Shown: positions 9,932 to 21,763, numbered from the stretch's first letter. The stretch: DNA of 64,000 nt from Patella vulgata (GCF_932274485.2 NC_065885.2:3896001-3960000); one strand, 5' to 3'. The notes: generated by a model not told the origin, from the letters alone. Numbers and translations: made by a program.

Positions 9932-10617
9932 CAATCTGATTAAAACATAGATCTACAGGGTTCCCGCGGTCCTTGAAAATCCTTGAATATCCTTAAATTT
10001 AAAATTTCATTTTCAAGGTCTTGAATATCCTTGAATTTCACGGAAATAGGAAAATATCCTTGAATTTCAGTTGAGATCCTTAATTTTGTTTCAAAAGTCT
10101 TCAATTCCTTTTAAATATGAGATTATAGAGATAGTTGGTAATGTTTTGGTTATTTTTAAGATGAAAAATTGTAACTTTAGGCTAAAAAATGTCCTTGAAA
10201 ATCCTTGAATTTGACGTATATTTATCCTTGAAAAAATGTTTGACGAAGCCGCGGGAACCCTGATCTAATTTCGTTTCGTTTTTTTATTGGTCAAAATTTC
10301 CTTTTACTTGTGTTTACTACTCTAGGATCTGGAAGAGTTGTTATATAAGACAGGTTCTGGTTAGTATGAGGGATTAGCTAATGAAACGGTCTGTTATGGT
10401 GAGTTTTTGGCGTGAAGTACACGGAACTGTGGGTAATTCACTAGCAACATCATCACTGATTGGTTATTTGTATATATGATGTCATAGGGTAAAAAGCCAC
10501 TTGTATAACCTCTGACGTCACCTTCCACTACAACTGGTCAGATCTTCATGTAGTGTAAGCCATCGAAAGTATATAAAAAAATGAAACGAAATGTAGATCT
10601 GTATTTTAATCATATTG
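9932..10617. mobile_element. MITE-F copy carrying a nested hAT-like element
   Basis: Terminal inverted repeats begin CAATCTGATTAAAACATAGA and end with the reverse of that sequence (TCTGTATTTTAATCATATTG). Inside are GGATCTGGAAGAGTTGTTAT and TTCATGTAGTGTAAGCCATC, shared with 54539-54991. Without the insert at 9956-10262 it would be about 375 bp. Any 9-bp TSD is weak in this copy. Confidence 0.85.
9956..10262. mobile_element. hAT-like MITE, 307 bp, 5-bp TSD
   Basis: Perfect 14-bp terminal inverted repeats CAGGGTTCCCGCGG, then subterminal CCTTGAAAATCCTTGAAT repeats. The flanks share ATCTA (9951-9955 and 10263-10267). The CAGGG ends suit hAT; a 5-bp TSD is short for classical 8-bp hATs but is known in some hAT lineages. 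It lies inside a MITE-F terminal repeat, so it is younger than that copy. Confidence 0.9.
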
Positions 10618-10780
10618 GTTCTATCATTTGTCACACAGCATAGTTATGGTATAAGCATGGTCTATCATTTGTCACACAGCATAGTTATGTTAAAAGCGTG
10701 TTCTATCATTTGTCACAAAGCATAGTTATGGTATAGGCATGTTCTACCATTTGTAAACAGCATAGTTGTAGTATTCTTAG
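10618..10780. repeat. 42-bp tandem repeat, four units
   Basis: TTCTATCATTTGTCACACAG followed by CATAGTTATGGTATAAGC recurs four times with increasing divergence. It abuts the end of MITE-F. Confidence 0.85.
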
Positions 10781-10786
10781 CGTTGG

Positions 10787-10857
10787 TATATAGAGAATCG
10801 AAACCAAGCCAGTTGACCCAATGACAAACCTTGGATGACAGGCCACCCAACCCCCCT
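10787..10857 (-). mobile_element. SINE-A head fragment
   Basis: Minus-strand piece with GAATCGAAACCAAGCCAG (reversed B box) and AGTTGACCCAATGACA, ending CCACCCAACCCCCC. The middle of the head is deleted and the body is absent. Confidence 0.7.
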
Positions 10858-10962
10858 GTTCTTGAATCTCCCTGAACTCTGCTCTAGCATCACTACTAGT
10901 ACTGGTTTCTGTTTTAACCATGTTTATAATGAAATGTAAAATTTAATGGCAGACTCCCAGTA

Positions 10963-11181
10963 TTGGCCCCAGTTACACAAAGCATTCTCTGACTTAATTT
11001 GGGAATTTACTTAAAATTATTTGCCTTATTTTATAAATTAAACTTAAATATAGCCCTTTATAATGTATCCAATAACTCAATGTGGAAACTATGTGGATCA
11101 AAGATATTTCTTATAAACAGTGATTGAAATTTGAGTAAATTCTTAACTTAAGTCTGAGAATGCTTTATGGAGAAAGTGGGG
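10963..11181. repeat. MITE-G copy, ~220 bp
   Basis: Imperfect terminal inverted repeats TTGGCCCCAGTTACACAAAG and TTGGCCCCACTTTCTCCATA (read inward from the right). Both ends continue into AGCATTCTCTGACTTAA or AGCATTCTCAGACTTAA. A second member is at 37831-38076. No clear TSD. Confidence 0.8.
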
Positions 11182-11195
11182 CCAAGCCTACTGGT

Positions 11196-11745
11196 TTCAG
11201 ATATGACACACAAATGGCTCATAACGATCTCAGTGATGTACTGGTTTCAGATCTAGCTCACTACATCCCGGTGTTGTACTACTGGTTTCAGATCTAGCTC
11301 ACTACATTCTGGTGTTGTACTGGTTTCAGATCTAGCTCAATACAACCTTGTGTTGTATTGGTTTCAGAGCTAGCTCACTGGTGATGTACTGGTTTCAGAT
11401 CTAGCTCACTGGTGATGTACTGGTTTCAGATCTAGCTCACTACATCCCGGTGTTGTACTGGTTTCAGATCTAGCTCACTACATCCTGATGTTGTACTGGT
11501 TTCAGATCTAGCTCACTACATCCCGGTGTTGTACTACTGGTTTCAGATCTAGCTCACTACATCCCAGTGTTGTACTGGTTTCAGATCTAGCTCACAAATG
11601 GCTCACTACATCCTGATGTTGTACTGGTTTCTGATCTAGCTCACTACATACTGGTTTCAGATCTAGCTCACTACATCTCGGCGATGTACTCGTTTCAGAT
11701 CTAGCTCATGAACAGATTACAGCCCCCTGTTGTACTAGTTTCTCA
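11196..11745. repeat. ~38-bp minisatellite
   Basis: About 14 units of TACTGGTTTCAGATCTAGCT followed by CACTACATCCCGGTGTTG, with length variants where CACTACATC is shortened. Each unit contains AGATCT. Confidence 0.95.
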
Positions 11746-12660
11746 TGTTTTTATATTTCAATTGGTCGTTCGTTACCTGGGAATCAGGAAAACAACTAGA
11801 TTCACGCCCTATTATAAAAATTATTATATTGAATTCTCTAAACCTAATAGATCACTAGTAACTTAAACTATTTTATCAAATTATCTTTTTAAAAGGTCAA
11901 TTTAGTGATAAATCTTTCAGTGGTTTGAAGTATCGAATGAAAGGTCAAAAGTGATAATGAACTGTGAACCAGTCAATTGACCAAGCGGAAATAACCAATA
12001 TTATTGTTTAGAACCATTTTAAATTTTTTTGAGTCTATTTGGCTTTGTAGATGTAGGTCTGTTACGTTGCTTTCATGTTCGTTTTTTGTGTGTCTGTGGG
12101 TTAGAATTATCATCATTTAGACATTTTTAACAAGAGCAGAACTAGAAATTATGGTAAGTTATTTTATTTAGATAAAAACAGAGGAAAAATGATCAATGTA
12201 ATTCTGTTGAATTTTTGAATCTCTGATCGTTATTTGAGGATTTTGAATTCTTTGGGAACTACCACTGTAACCAGAACATCATTTAATCTTGTGCATTTAG
12301 CACTAATTTATCACCCAATAACACATTCTACAGCAAATATCATTTGTGTGATAAATTTCATATTCTACTGCGATATCTCCTTAGGAGAAATCGCTTTTCA
12401 TGAATTTGATTGGTCAATTAAAAAGGAACTACCTTTTTTTTTCAAAAAACAATTCATTTTTTATTAAAAGTAACTTTATTTTTATTAAAAAGGAACTATT
12501 TTTATTTAATTGACTTTGATGGAAACACTGGGTCAATATAAAGGACTTTGCAATGGTTGAATTACTGTCAAAAAATGATGTATTACTACGCCGTAATGTA
12601 ATCAGGTTCAGTAAAAGTTAAATCTATAGCAAAGAATTATATTTATTTATTTGTGCATGT
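11746..12660. other. No gene recognised
   Basis: AT-rich. 12255-12330 shares CATTTAATCTTGTGCATTTAGC with an arm of the foldback at 27072-27218, which suggests a relic of the same family. Confidence 0.45.
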
Positions 12661-12662
12661 AA

Positions 12663-12847
12663 GAAAGGATTGGGTGATAAATAAAATCTCCTACTTGTCT
12701 TTTTTGATATAATAAAATATCAACACTCATTGATAAAGAAAAAAAAACTTGGCAGAGCCCTGTTTTTTTTACTTTATCGACTTGTGTTGATATTTCTTGA
12801 TATCAAAAAAGACTCGTAGGAGATTATCTATTTCTTTCACATTCTTT
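12663..12847. repeat. Foldback element, ~65-bp arms
   Basis: The left arm (AATCTCCTACTTGTCTTTTT, TATCAACACTCATTGATAAA) and the right arm (AAAAAAGACTCGTAGGAGATT) are inverted copies around a short A/T-rich loop. A MITE of unknown superfamily. Confidence 0.8.
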
Positions 12848-12964
12848 TAATATCAAATCTTTGTTTAAAACCTTGTAAAAATCATTTAAAATCACTAAAA
12901 CTCATCTAATTTGTACTTGTGTCCAGTTTAAAGCTGACTTATTGATTTTGATAATAAGTGTCCA

Positions 12965-13301
12965 ATTTACAAGTCAAGTGTTCGATCCCTGCATTGGCCG
13001 AGAAAGTTGATCAGGATTTCCCTACAGGGTTTTCCCTTGTCAGTGATGCAGGACGGAGGGCCTGACAAGGACAGATGTCTAGTCATTTGGATGGGACGAA
13101 AAACCAAGATCCCGTGTGTACATTGGCATGCATGTAAAAGACCCCTTGACAGTTGGAATTCATTATAGGAGTAGGGCATAGCGCTGCTGTACGGGAAAAA
13201 TTATCCTCATATCACACTGTATGGCGTATGCCCGTCTTCATTAGCCCAGTTCGGAGCAGAACTATAGGACGTTAAACTCCATTTCATTTCATTTCATTTC
13301 C
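12965..13301 (+). mobile_element. SINE-B copy
   Basis: Starts inside the head at the B box (AGTGTTCGATCCCTGC) and has the complete central and 3' domains and an (ATTTC)n tail. Confidence 0.92.
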
Positions 13302-13689
13302 AAACTCTTTTGACTTTCTCTTCATCCCTTCTTCGGTATTGGTGCCGAGAAAAGTAGGACATTAAAGCCCATTTTATTTTATTTTTTTTGTCTACCATTA
13401 GAAAGATACCTTGAGATGGATCGGTTATTGACAGGATATAATTATAACTGTGTTTATAATACAGGTCAGTTTTATACTCAAGATTCTCTTTAATAACAGT
13501 TCCATGTTTTCTATCTTGCCTACGGGCCAGTTACTAATGTCTTTTCCTGAAAACTCATAAAGGAAGGAGAATGTTTGATTGTTTACTTTTGTGGGTCACA
13601 CCAATGGAGGAATCGGATGTACTCAGTCCTGAAGCAATTGATAAGGTTTGTTATTATAATAAAGTGGTTCAGGGAGTGTGACACCGGCT

Positions 13690-14145
13690 TGGTAACAAGG
13701 AGGTCTCAGGGGATGGGGTTTCTTTGTGGTTTTTCTACTGTCTAGGGAGCAGGATGGAGGACCTATTGTCTGGGGTTTCATCATGATTTTACCATTGTCT
13801 AGGGTGCAGGACCTGTCAAAGAGAACCCGGGGGAGGGGGGGTATCGTCATTATATCGTTGTGTTGGGTGCAAGATGGAGGACCAGACCTGTCAAGGAAGT
13901 CTCAGGGTGAATTTCATCATTGTTTTACTGTTGTCATGGATGCAGGATGGAGGACCTGTCAAGAAACAAAGTCTAGTTCATTGGATGGAATGAAAAACCA
14001 AGGTTCTGACAACCTGTTGGCATGCACTTAAGAGAACCCTTTCCTGTTGGAAGTTGAGGAAGAGTAGATGGGAACGCAAATGTCCGAGCCAAATCTACCT
14101 CATAGGACACTGCATGGCAGATGTCTGTCTTTTATTAGCCCAGGT
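13690..14145 (+). repeat. Degenerate tandem of SINE-B pieces
   Basis: The motif CAGGATGGAGGACCT recurs with GTCTAGGG or CTGTCAAG at about 75-90-bp spacing to about 13960. A degenerate SINE-B 3' body then follows to 14145 (ACCAAGGTTCTGACAAC, AAATCTACCTCATAGGACAC). It looks like expansion of a SINE-derived segment. Confidence 0.6.
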
Positions 14146-14159
14146 GTGAAATTATTCGG

Positions 14160-14645
14160 GGTTGGGTGGCCGATTGGATAAACACATGCACGTTGGATCA
14201 TTTAGTCGGGGATCATGTGGCTAAGTGGATAAGACACTGGCTCGCTAGCCTGGAGGTCGGGTGTTCGATCCCTGCATTGGCCGAGAAAGTTCATCCAGAT
14301 TTTCCGGCGTGGTTCCCCCTTGTCAGTGATGCAGGACGGAGGACCTGACAAGGACAGCTGTCTAGTCGTTCGGATGGTACGAAAAACTGAGGTCCCTGAC
14401 AGTTGGAATTCGATATAAGAGTAGGACGTTAAACCCCATTTCATTTCTGTCATTTAGTCAAGTGGCGTAGGTTCAATACCTTTTCTCTGGATGATGACAA
14501 GGAGTAGGGTCGCCTGTCCAACCTAATGGGTTAGTGTCCTCCCACAGCGAAAGACCCAACATACAAGCAAATTTTTAAAATAAATCTGAACCATATGTTA
14601 GTCCCATAATGACTTAAAATGTGTTAAATGGAGGTTAATCTCTCT
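14160..14645 (+). mobile_element. SINE-A interrupted by SINE-B
   Basis: The head (GGGTTGGGTGGCCGATTGGA) is at 14159-14207 and the rest resumes at 14450 (CATTTAGTCAAGTGGCG) through the body to GGAGGTTAATC. It feeds into the very long CT-rich tract to the right. Confidence 0.9.
14208..14449 (+). mobile_element. SINE-B inserted in SINE-A, 10-bp TSD
   Basis: Flanked by TCATTTAGTC at 14198-14207 and 14450-14459. The head (GGCTAAGTGGATAAGAC, GGTGTTCGATCCC) and central domain are intact. Two internal deletions join GAGGTCC to CTGACAG and GAGTAG to GACGTTAAAC, leaving about 242 bp. Confidence 0.93.
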
Positions 14646-14898
14646 CTCTCTCTCTCTCTCTCCCTCTCTCGCCCTCTCTCTCTCTTGATCTCTCGCCCTC
14701 CCGCTATCTATCTCTCACCCTCTCTCTCGCCCTCTCTCTCTCTCTCTCACCCTCTCTCGCCCTCCCACTATCTATCTCTCACCCTCTCTCTCTCCCTCCC
14801 TCTCTCTCTCGATCTCCCTCCCCCTCTCTCTCTCTCTCACCCTCTCTCTCTCTCTCTCGATCTCTCGCCCTCCCGCTATCTATCTCTCACCCTCTGTC

Positions 14899-14930
<32 letters not shown>

Positions 14931-15053
14931 GATCTCTCGCCCTCCCGCTATCTATCTCTCACCCTCTCTCTCTCCCTCTCTCGCCCCCCTCTCTCTCTCT
15001 CTCCCTCTCTCGCCCTCTCTCTCTCTCTCTCGACCTCCCACTATCTATCTCTC

Positions 15054-15084
<31 letters not shown>
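14646..15084. repeat. 440-bp compound pyrimidine tract
   Basis: (TC)n interspersed with a higher-order unit CTCGCCCTCCCGCTATCTAT that recurs several times. It is the expanded tail of the preceding SINE-A. The open frame across it is low-complexity (Leu/Ser/Pro) and not a gene. Confidence 0.92.
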
Positions 15085-15085
<1 letters not shown>

Positions 15086-15323
15086 GCACTGTATGTTGTA
15101 GTTTACAGGATTTGTGCAAGATACAAATTAATAAATAAAAGCACTTCCAACCATTCATATAATGTGAGCACGAGAATAAAGAGATTTCTCGTGTTAAGAT
15201 CACATATTACTAGAACAATCATTAAATATTTAAAACTCTGATTATAAAAGAGTTAACATCAATATAATGGTGTGAATGCCATACTTTAGACCAAAGCAGT
15301 TTGAGTTTTTGTTCTTCCGGAAC

Positions 15324-15704
15324 AGGAGTCACACTGGCTCAGTGAGTAAAACATTGCCCTGCGTTGGCCGAGAAAGTTCATAGGGGTTTTCCGGTGTGGG
15401 TCCCTCTTGTCAGTGGTGCAGGATTTTCCGGTGCGGTTCTCTCTTGTCAGTGATGCAGGACAGAGGGCCTTGCAAGGGACACTGTTTAGTCGTTTGAATG
15501 GGAACAAACACTGAGGTCCGGTGTACACATAGGCAAGCACGTATAAGATCCCTTGGCAGTTGAAGTTTAATATAAATTATAAGAGTAGGCCGAAGTGCCG
15601 CTGTCCGGGCAAAATTTCCCACTTTGCACACTGTATGACGTATGCCTGTCTTCATTAGCCCAGTCGGAGCAGAACAGTGGAATGTTAAACCCCATTTCAT
15701 TTCT
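15324..15704 (+). mobile_element. SINE-B copy with internal duplication
   Basis: The GATTTTCCGGTG...TCTTGTCAGTG segment occurs twice (about 15385-15452), the B box is largely lost, and the 3' half is good. Confidence 0.88.
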
Positions 15705-15770
15705 TCAGGAGCATTTTTCTTTCTATTTGTAATATAAAAACAAAAAGCTTTTAGTTTCAAATTTTCAAGG

Positions 15771-16115
15771 GGAGTTGGATGGCTAAATGGTTATCCGTGC
15801 ACGTTGTATCATAAGGTCTGTCATTGAGTCAACTGGGGTTGCCTGTTCAACCTCGTGGGTTTTCTCCGGGTCCTCTGGTTCCCTCCCACTGCTAAAGACC
15901 CCTACGTGCAAGCTAATTATTGAAATAAAATTGAACCATATGTTAGTCCCGAAATGAGCTAGTTTCTGTCGAGTGGACATTAAACCTCTCTCTCTGTGTC
16001 GAGTGGACATTAAACCTCTCTCTCCCTCTCTTGAAATAAAATTGAACCATATGTTAGTACCAAAATGACCTAGTTTGTGGTGTTGAGTGGACGTTAAACT
16101 CTCTCTCTATCTCTG
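15771..16115 (+). mobile_element. SINE-A with repeated 3' end
   Basis: The terminal GTCGAGTGGACATTAAACCT plus CTCTC is repeated at 15967 and 15997. A further block from TTGAAATAAAATTGAACC to GGACGTTAAAC follows at 16032-16100, so the 3' end is present three times. The B box is deleted. Confidence 0.85.
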
Positions 16116-16560
16116 TCGAAGTTTTAAAAATTGAAATAAAACATCATTCACAAGAATCAAGAGTCGATTTATCGACCCAAATCCGGAAGAACTAAAAATT
16201 GAATAGATTTGGCCTAATGAGTGGAAAATAAATATTTGTATTAAATAGGTCGGTTGTTTCCTTTATAAACAATTAATGTGATAGATTATATTTTTTTACA
16301 TCTTCGTATTGTCCTACATCCAATTATCAATTTATTATAATCGGAATTGTCTTTGGATAAATGAAAAGAGATTTTTTTTTTCAGGCGCTAAAAACCAAAC
16401 ACATTATGCATTTCTAAACACGTGTCATTTGCAGAAATAGGTTAATGTTTTCTTATAAAAATCTTTGCATTTTGCTTTGAGTCCTTTAAAGTAATTGAAT
16501 ATCGGCTAGCATTTTCATATAAAAATCAAGACTTTGATTGTGTCAATTATTGAAATCGAA
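16116..16560. other. No feature recognised
   Basis: AT-rich, no repeat family member identified. Confidence 0.5.
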
Positions 16561-16561
16561 T

Positions 16562-16724
16562 ATAGGTTAGTTTTTTTTTTATATATAAGAAAAAGAATGA
16601 AAACTTTGCTTGGGTCATTTGGGGACTAACATATAATATTTTATAGGTTAGTTTTTTTTTATATATAAGAAAAAGAATGAAAACTTTGCTTGGGTCATTT
16701 GGGGACTAACATATAATATTTTAT
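16562..16724. repeat. 81-bp tandem duplication
   Basis: Two almost identical units from TATAGGTTAG and poly-T to GGGGACTAACATATAATATT. It lies immediately before the MITE-E terminus. Confidence 0.9.
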
Positions 16725-17135
16725 TTAAAGTAGCTAAGTCTCTGACTCAATATCACCCAAAGTCATCGACATTGAAAACACGAATTATTTGTCAATTTAA
16801 ATCAACATTGATGTTGTGATCTTACCGGGAAAAGATGGGCTTCTGATATCCAATATTTAAGACAAAATAAACGTTTCAGCGCCATTTGTAACAAGGGACT
16901 CCAAGAACGAGGCTAGACATATTCCATAAGTCATGTCAGACGGTGACGTCATATTCTTATCTCGAGAGCATGCGCAATAAATAATATGGGTGTAGACTAG
17001 AATAACCAGGCGCTAGAGATTGCCATTCGATTAAGACTTCTGGCATATTTTCGCCGAACATAACTGATTTGAAATTTTAGTAAAAACAGAAACGATTGAA
17101 TGTAAATTAGTTTATATACATTCACATTACCTTAT
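16725..17135 (-). repeat. MITE-E copy, one end missing
   Basis: Begins TTTAAAGTAGCTAAGTCTCT and follows the family through GAAAAGATGGGCTTCTGATA and CATATTCTTATCTCGAGAGC to TTAGTTTATATACATTC. The last ~90 bp are lost. Orientation is opposite to the 22079 and 46366 copies. Confidence 0.85.
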
Positions 17136-17487
17136 TGTATGCGTTATATATATTATTGGGTGATATATGGTTATATTATAAGCATGGAAGAAATATATAT
17201 TATATTCAGCAAAGGATTCTAAATTCCTCAAATGTCAATAGGTGAGTTGGGGGGTCGTGACAAAGAGTAGGGTCCCCCATCTTCAATAGACTGCTTTATT
17301 TTGCTTTAACTCTGTACATCTTATCAAGGCCTTCATACTCTATATTTTTCGTCACTAATTTCGATTGGTCATTGACCCAGCTCCCGACCTCTCAGATTCC
17401 TCAATTGAAGATATCATCACGAATACCCAGTCTCGCGTTTTCCAACTGAAATGTCTAGCTAGATGTTGTAGAACTTGCAGTCGTTGC

Positions 17488-17654
17488 TTCAGGAACACGA
17501 GGGTCATTCTGCCTAAACCTTTGGGGTCTCTCTGGGTACTCTGGTTTCCTCTGATTGCTAATGACTTCTAAATGCAGGCAAATTAATGAAATGAATTTGT
17601 ACCACATGTTAGTTAGAACAAAGATAACCTAATTTGTGTCTTCTTGTGGAGGAT

Positions 17655-17690
<36 letters not shown>
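17488..17690 (+). mobile_element. SINE-A, old degenerate copy
   Basis: Recognisable from CTCTGGGTACTCTGGTTTCC, TACCACATGTTAGTTAG and a (CT)n tail at 17659-17690, but strongly diverged. Confidence 0.75.
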
Positions 17691-17692
<2 letters not shown>

Positions 17693-18171
17693 CCCTTCCG
17701 ACCATTCCCTGATTCCAGCTGCATGTTATAATAAACGAAACAGGACACGATACAAAACACAGTTCAAGATTTTGCCAGACAGGGTTTTTTTGGATGGAAG
17801 AAGACATTTCCAATGAATATATTGTCTCTCTCTCTTCAATGAACACTGGAGTTAATAATACTACTGTTTAAAAAAAGTAAAAGAAGAATAGCTACTTGAT
17901 GAAAATTGGGTGTCGGAATATTGGATTTGTCGTTGTAAGAGACGCGACCATTGATTAACACAAGACCAAGTTTTGTGATGAACATAAGGTTATGACATTT
18001 TCAATCACCTAGACAATGGTTCATTATACTAGCTCCAGAACATCCATAGACACCATATTGTGTTGTGACACTAAAAAAAATCGAACACTTGTAATTATTC
18101 AGGATGGACTGTTGGAAATGTAGCATGTCTGTGAAAGTTTTCTGATGAGTTTTATGAAGGGAGTCCAATGT

Positions 18172-18445
18172 TGTTAAAAAATTGGTACTCGTATGTTGTT
18201 AAACACTCATACTTATATGGTTTTAAAAACATTTACTAGTATGTTGTTAAAAACTGGTACTTGTATCACCAACGGTCAGGGCTATTCTTCGTTTGAATAT
18301 GCACCCAGATTATATATGATATTTGAATGACGTTAAAAAATGGTACTTGTATGATGTTAAAAACTTGTACTAGTATGGCAGAACAGTAGGACGTTAAACC
18401 CCATTTCATTTCATGGTACTAGTATGATGTTAAAAACTTCTATGA
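18172..18445. repeat. ~23-bp minisatellite
   Basis: Units of ACTAGTATGNTGTTAAAAACT type, interrupted by about 80 bp of other sequence and by the SINE stub at 18376. Confidence 0.8.
18376..18414 (+). mobile_element. SINE 3' stub
   Basis: Only the last ~39 bp of SINE-B (GCAGAACAGTAGGACG, TTAAACCCC, ATTTCATTTC) sit inside the minisatellite. Confidence 0.8.
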
Positions 18446-18487
18446 CGTTAAAAACTTGAACTAAAATCTGCTCATACTGAATTTGAC

Positions 18488-18826
18488 GCTGGCTCGCTAG
18501 TCTGGAGGTCGGGTGTTCGATCTTTGCATTGGCCGAGAAAGTTCATCCAGATTTTCCGGCGTGGTTATCCCCTTGTCAGTGATGCAGGACGGAGGGCCTG
18601 ACAAGGACAGCTGTCTTGTCGTTCAGATTGGATGAAAAACCGAAGTCCTGTGTACACATTGGTGTGCACGTAAAAGATCCTTTGACAGTTGGAATTCGAT
18701 ATAAGAGTAGGCCGTAGTGCCGCTGTACAGGCAAAATCCCCCTCATAGTACACTGTATGGTGTATGCCCGTCTTCATTAGCCCAGTTCAGAGCAGAACAG
18801 TAGGACGTTAAATTCCATTTCATTAC
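18488..18826 (+). mobile_element. SINE-B copy
   Basis: Starts in the head (CTGGCTCGCTAGTCTGGAG) and runs full length to TTAAATTCCATTTCATT. Confidence 0.92.
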
Positions 18827-18837
18827 AATCAACATAA

Positions 18838-18918
18838 AGTGGAACGGTATATTAGTTCTGAAATGACTTAGTTTGTGTTGAAGTGGACGTTAAACTCTCT
18901 CTCTCTCTCTCTCTCTCT
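18838..18918 (+). mobile_element. SINE-A 3' fragment
   Basis: Carries AACGGTATATTAGTTCTGAA to GGACGTTAAAC and a (TC)n tail. Confidence 0.8.
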
Positions 18919-19477
18919 TCACCTGACATGTGACAGACATGACCGTATTAATAAAAAATAAAAACATAGAAAAAAATAAAAATCTGTGCTCAAGAAAATA
19001 AAGACAAATCTGTACTTGAGAAAAAAAAAAGGCGAATCTGTCCCTGAGAAAAAAAATGACGAATCCTGAATTTGTTTCTGGCAATGTCTGTGTCAGGCGG
19101 TTGATTTCTTGTTTTCACTCATATTAAACAAGAATACGATTATCATTTATTCTGGCTCCATTTACAGCATCATTATTAGAAAATAATGTAGTTTTAATGT
19201 ATTTTATCAGTCATTAGTATCATTAACGAGAACACAGATAGACGAACATATACTCTTAATTCTTACGCAATATCAAAACTACATTATGAATTTCCACACC
19301 TTTATAGGGCAACAAAAAGAGTTTGAAATGTAACAGGTTCCGGTGTAATGCTTTAACAAATTGGGTTGAATTGGGTTTTGTTGGGAATATAATGCTGTTT
19401 GAAACCCTAGAGAGTCAACTTCTCTTCTGTAGTCATACATTTGCTACATAATTTTTATGATAAATTAATGTTACCCT

Positions 19478-19922
19478 TCAGTGGTTGTAACTTCACTGTG
19501 CAGTGGTTGTATTACCCCCCCCCCCCAATGGTTATAATGTCTCTTTGCAGTGGTTGTAATGTTATCCTCCAATGGTTGTAATGTCACTGTGCAGTGGCTG
19601 TATTCCCCACAATGAATATAGTGTCACTGTGAAGTGGTTATAATGTCTCTGTGCAGTGGTTGTAATGTCATCCTGCAGTGGTTGTAATGTCATCCTGCAG
19701 TGGTTGTATTATCCCACAATGATTATAGTGTCACTGTGAAGTGGTTGTAATGTCACTGTGATGTGGTTGTAATGTCACCCTGCAATGGTTGTAATGTCAC
19801 CCTGTAATGGTTGTAATGTCACTGTGCTGTGGTTGTAATGTTACCCTGCAATGGTCGTAATGTCATTATGCAGTGGTTGTAATATCACCCTGCAATGGTT
19901 GTAATGTCACCCTGCAATGGTT
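19478..19922. repeat. 22-bp minisatellite
   Basis: About 20 units of GTGGTTGTAATGTCACTGTG plus CA, with CACCCTGCAAT variants and a C11 tract at 19515-19526. Related ~30-bp units (AGTGGTTGTTCAGTACATTA) continue after the SINE at 20216-20400, so the SINE split the region. Confidence 0.93.
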
Positions 19923-19934
19923 GTTTGATACATT

Positions 19935-20165
19935 GAGTGGGTTTGATGGCCGAATGGTTAGCATGTGCGCGCTGTATCATGAGGTCTTTCATTAAATCAA
20001 CTAGCGTGGTTTCGATTCCCCTGGTTGTACATGACACGGAGTAGGGTCGCCTGTCCAACCTTGTGGGTTTTCTCTGAATTATTGAAATAAATTATTGAAA
20101 TAAAATTGAAGTATATATGTTGATCCCGAAATGACCTAGTTTGTGTCGAGTGGACGTTAAACCCC

Positions 20166-20197
<32 letters not shown>
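19935..20197 (+). mobile_element. SINE-A with perfect 12-bp TSD
   Basis: Flanked by GTTTGATACATT at 19923-19934 and 20198-20209. The A and B boxes are intact (TGGCCGAATGGTTAG, GGTTTCGATTCCC). The segment from CGGGTCCTCC to the GCGCAAGC region is deleted, and AATTATTGAAATAAA is duplicated. Confidence 0.96.
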
Positions 20198-20201
<4 letters not shown>

Positions 20202-20400
20202 GATACATTAATGTTAAGTTACAATGGCTGTTCAGTACATTGTCACCTTGCAGTTGTTGTTTTGTATATTTATGTTGCATTGCAGTGGTTGTTCAGTACA
20301 TTAATGTTGCACTGCAGTGGTTGTTCAGTTTATTGACATTATCTTGCCTTGGTTTTTTGGTACATTAACATTTTCTTGCAGTGGTTCTACAGTATGCATC

Positions 20401-21760
20401 GGAAATAAGTTTTTTATTCACATATGTCCTGAGAAGAAATTATGTTCATGTAAGGGATTGTGCAATTTTACATCCATTTGTAGCGTAAAAAATGATTGAA
20501 CATTAACAAAAAATATATAAAAACAAAGTTTCTTTTGTTCAAAATCACAGTAAAAGAGAGGAAAACTCGTACTTGATTACAATAAGAGAATATTTATTGA
20601 AACATCCTGCTAAATGTCTATAAACCAGTGATTGATTTCCATATAAATTGGGTTGTGTTTTTTAAATATATTTTTGCTTAGATCTTTCAATTTGATGAGG
20701 GAGTTGAGTGGGATGTGGAAGGCAGGGGCTAAAATGGCAAATTCATATATTGTACGTGTATAAGCTAATAGGTAAAATTCTGTGTACATGTGACCTCAAA
20801 ACTCTCCATGAGAAAAATTTCATGACACAGTGACATTTATCAAATGTGCACTACATTTATTTTATATTTAAATATATATCACCTATACCATCGTGTATAT
20901 GGAACATATTAAAAGACAATAGCATACTCTCAGAGTTGCACTTTCTGCTCGCTGATCTTTACCCAGCTTAGATTGCATTGTTAAATTCTAGCATCAAAGT
21001 ACGGAATGCCTGAGGTGAGGTTTCTTGGTAATGTGAAATGAGATAGACATTAAACAAGATCAAAGCATGGACTTAATTTATAAGTTTACTGCATCACGAC
21101 ATGAAAATGATTGCGTACAAAGGACAGGCATACATAAATTCTCAAGTGCATGGTCTCCGTATTAAATTTACTGAGAACATTACGAAGGAAATTCATTAAA
21201 TTCAATTATTCGTTTCCACTGAAAGCTTAATCCGTTTCTAGTTCTGTTAATGTAAGCCTTTCATACGCTGGAGAAACGAAAACAAAAAAATCTGGTATAT
21301 TTATTTGGAAACCAGTCTATATATACAGGCATAGTCTACTGGTTTTGTTTGAAACATAAATAACTGATTTTCATCGGAATTAGTCAAGCCCGATGCGTTC
21401 TAAGAAATAACAGCTAAAGACAGCTTGAGTTGATAATAGAATGTTGTTGTAATCCCCTGGGCACGAAGCTTCTACGAGATACGAGAATCGTAAGACATAG
21501 GGTAATCGCTCAAATACACATAATTGATTTGTGAATCCATAAACTATGAATAGTAAATGTTGTTGTATTCAAAAAATTTATAAAACAATGATACCCAGGA
21601 GAAAATTCTTCGCTATGATGACGTCAAGAGCGCAATCATTGAAACACATTTAAATCTGGCACGTGTTTTAATATTTTATGAGATTTTCTTCAGATAAAAT
21701 CTGCTAGAATATAATGCTTTGATTTATACAATAATCTGGATTTTTTTTCATTTTAGTAGT
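20401..21760. other. Apparently unique, no gene recognised
   Basis: The longest stretch here without an assignable repeat. 20622-20665 shares AGTGATTGATTTCCATATAA with the insert at 38219-38344. No exon with credible splice sites and a recognisable protein was seen. Confidence 0.5.
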
Positions 21761-21763
21761 TTA

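Noticed and set aside
14628-15101. 157-codon Leu/Ser/Pro-rich open frame
   Set aside because: It is a translated (CT)n tract in a SINE tail.
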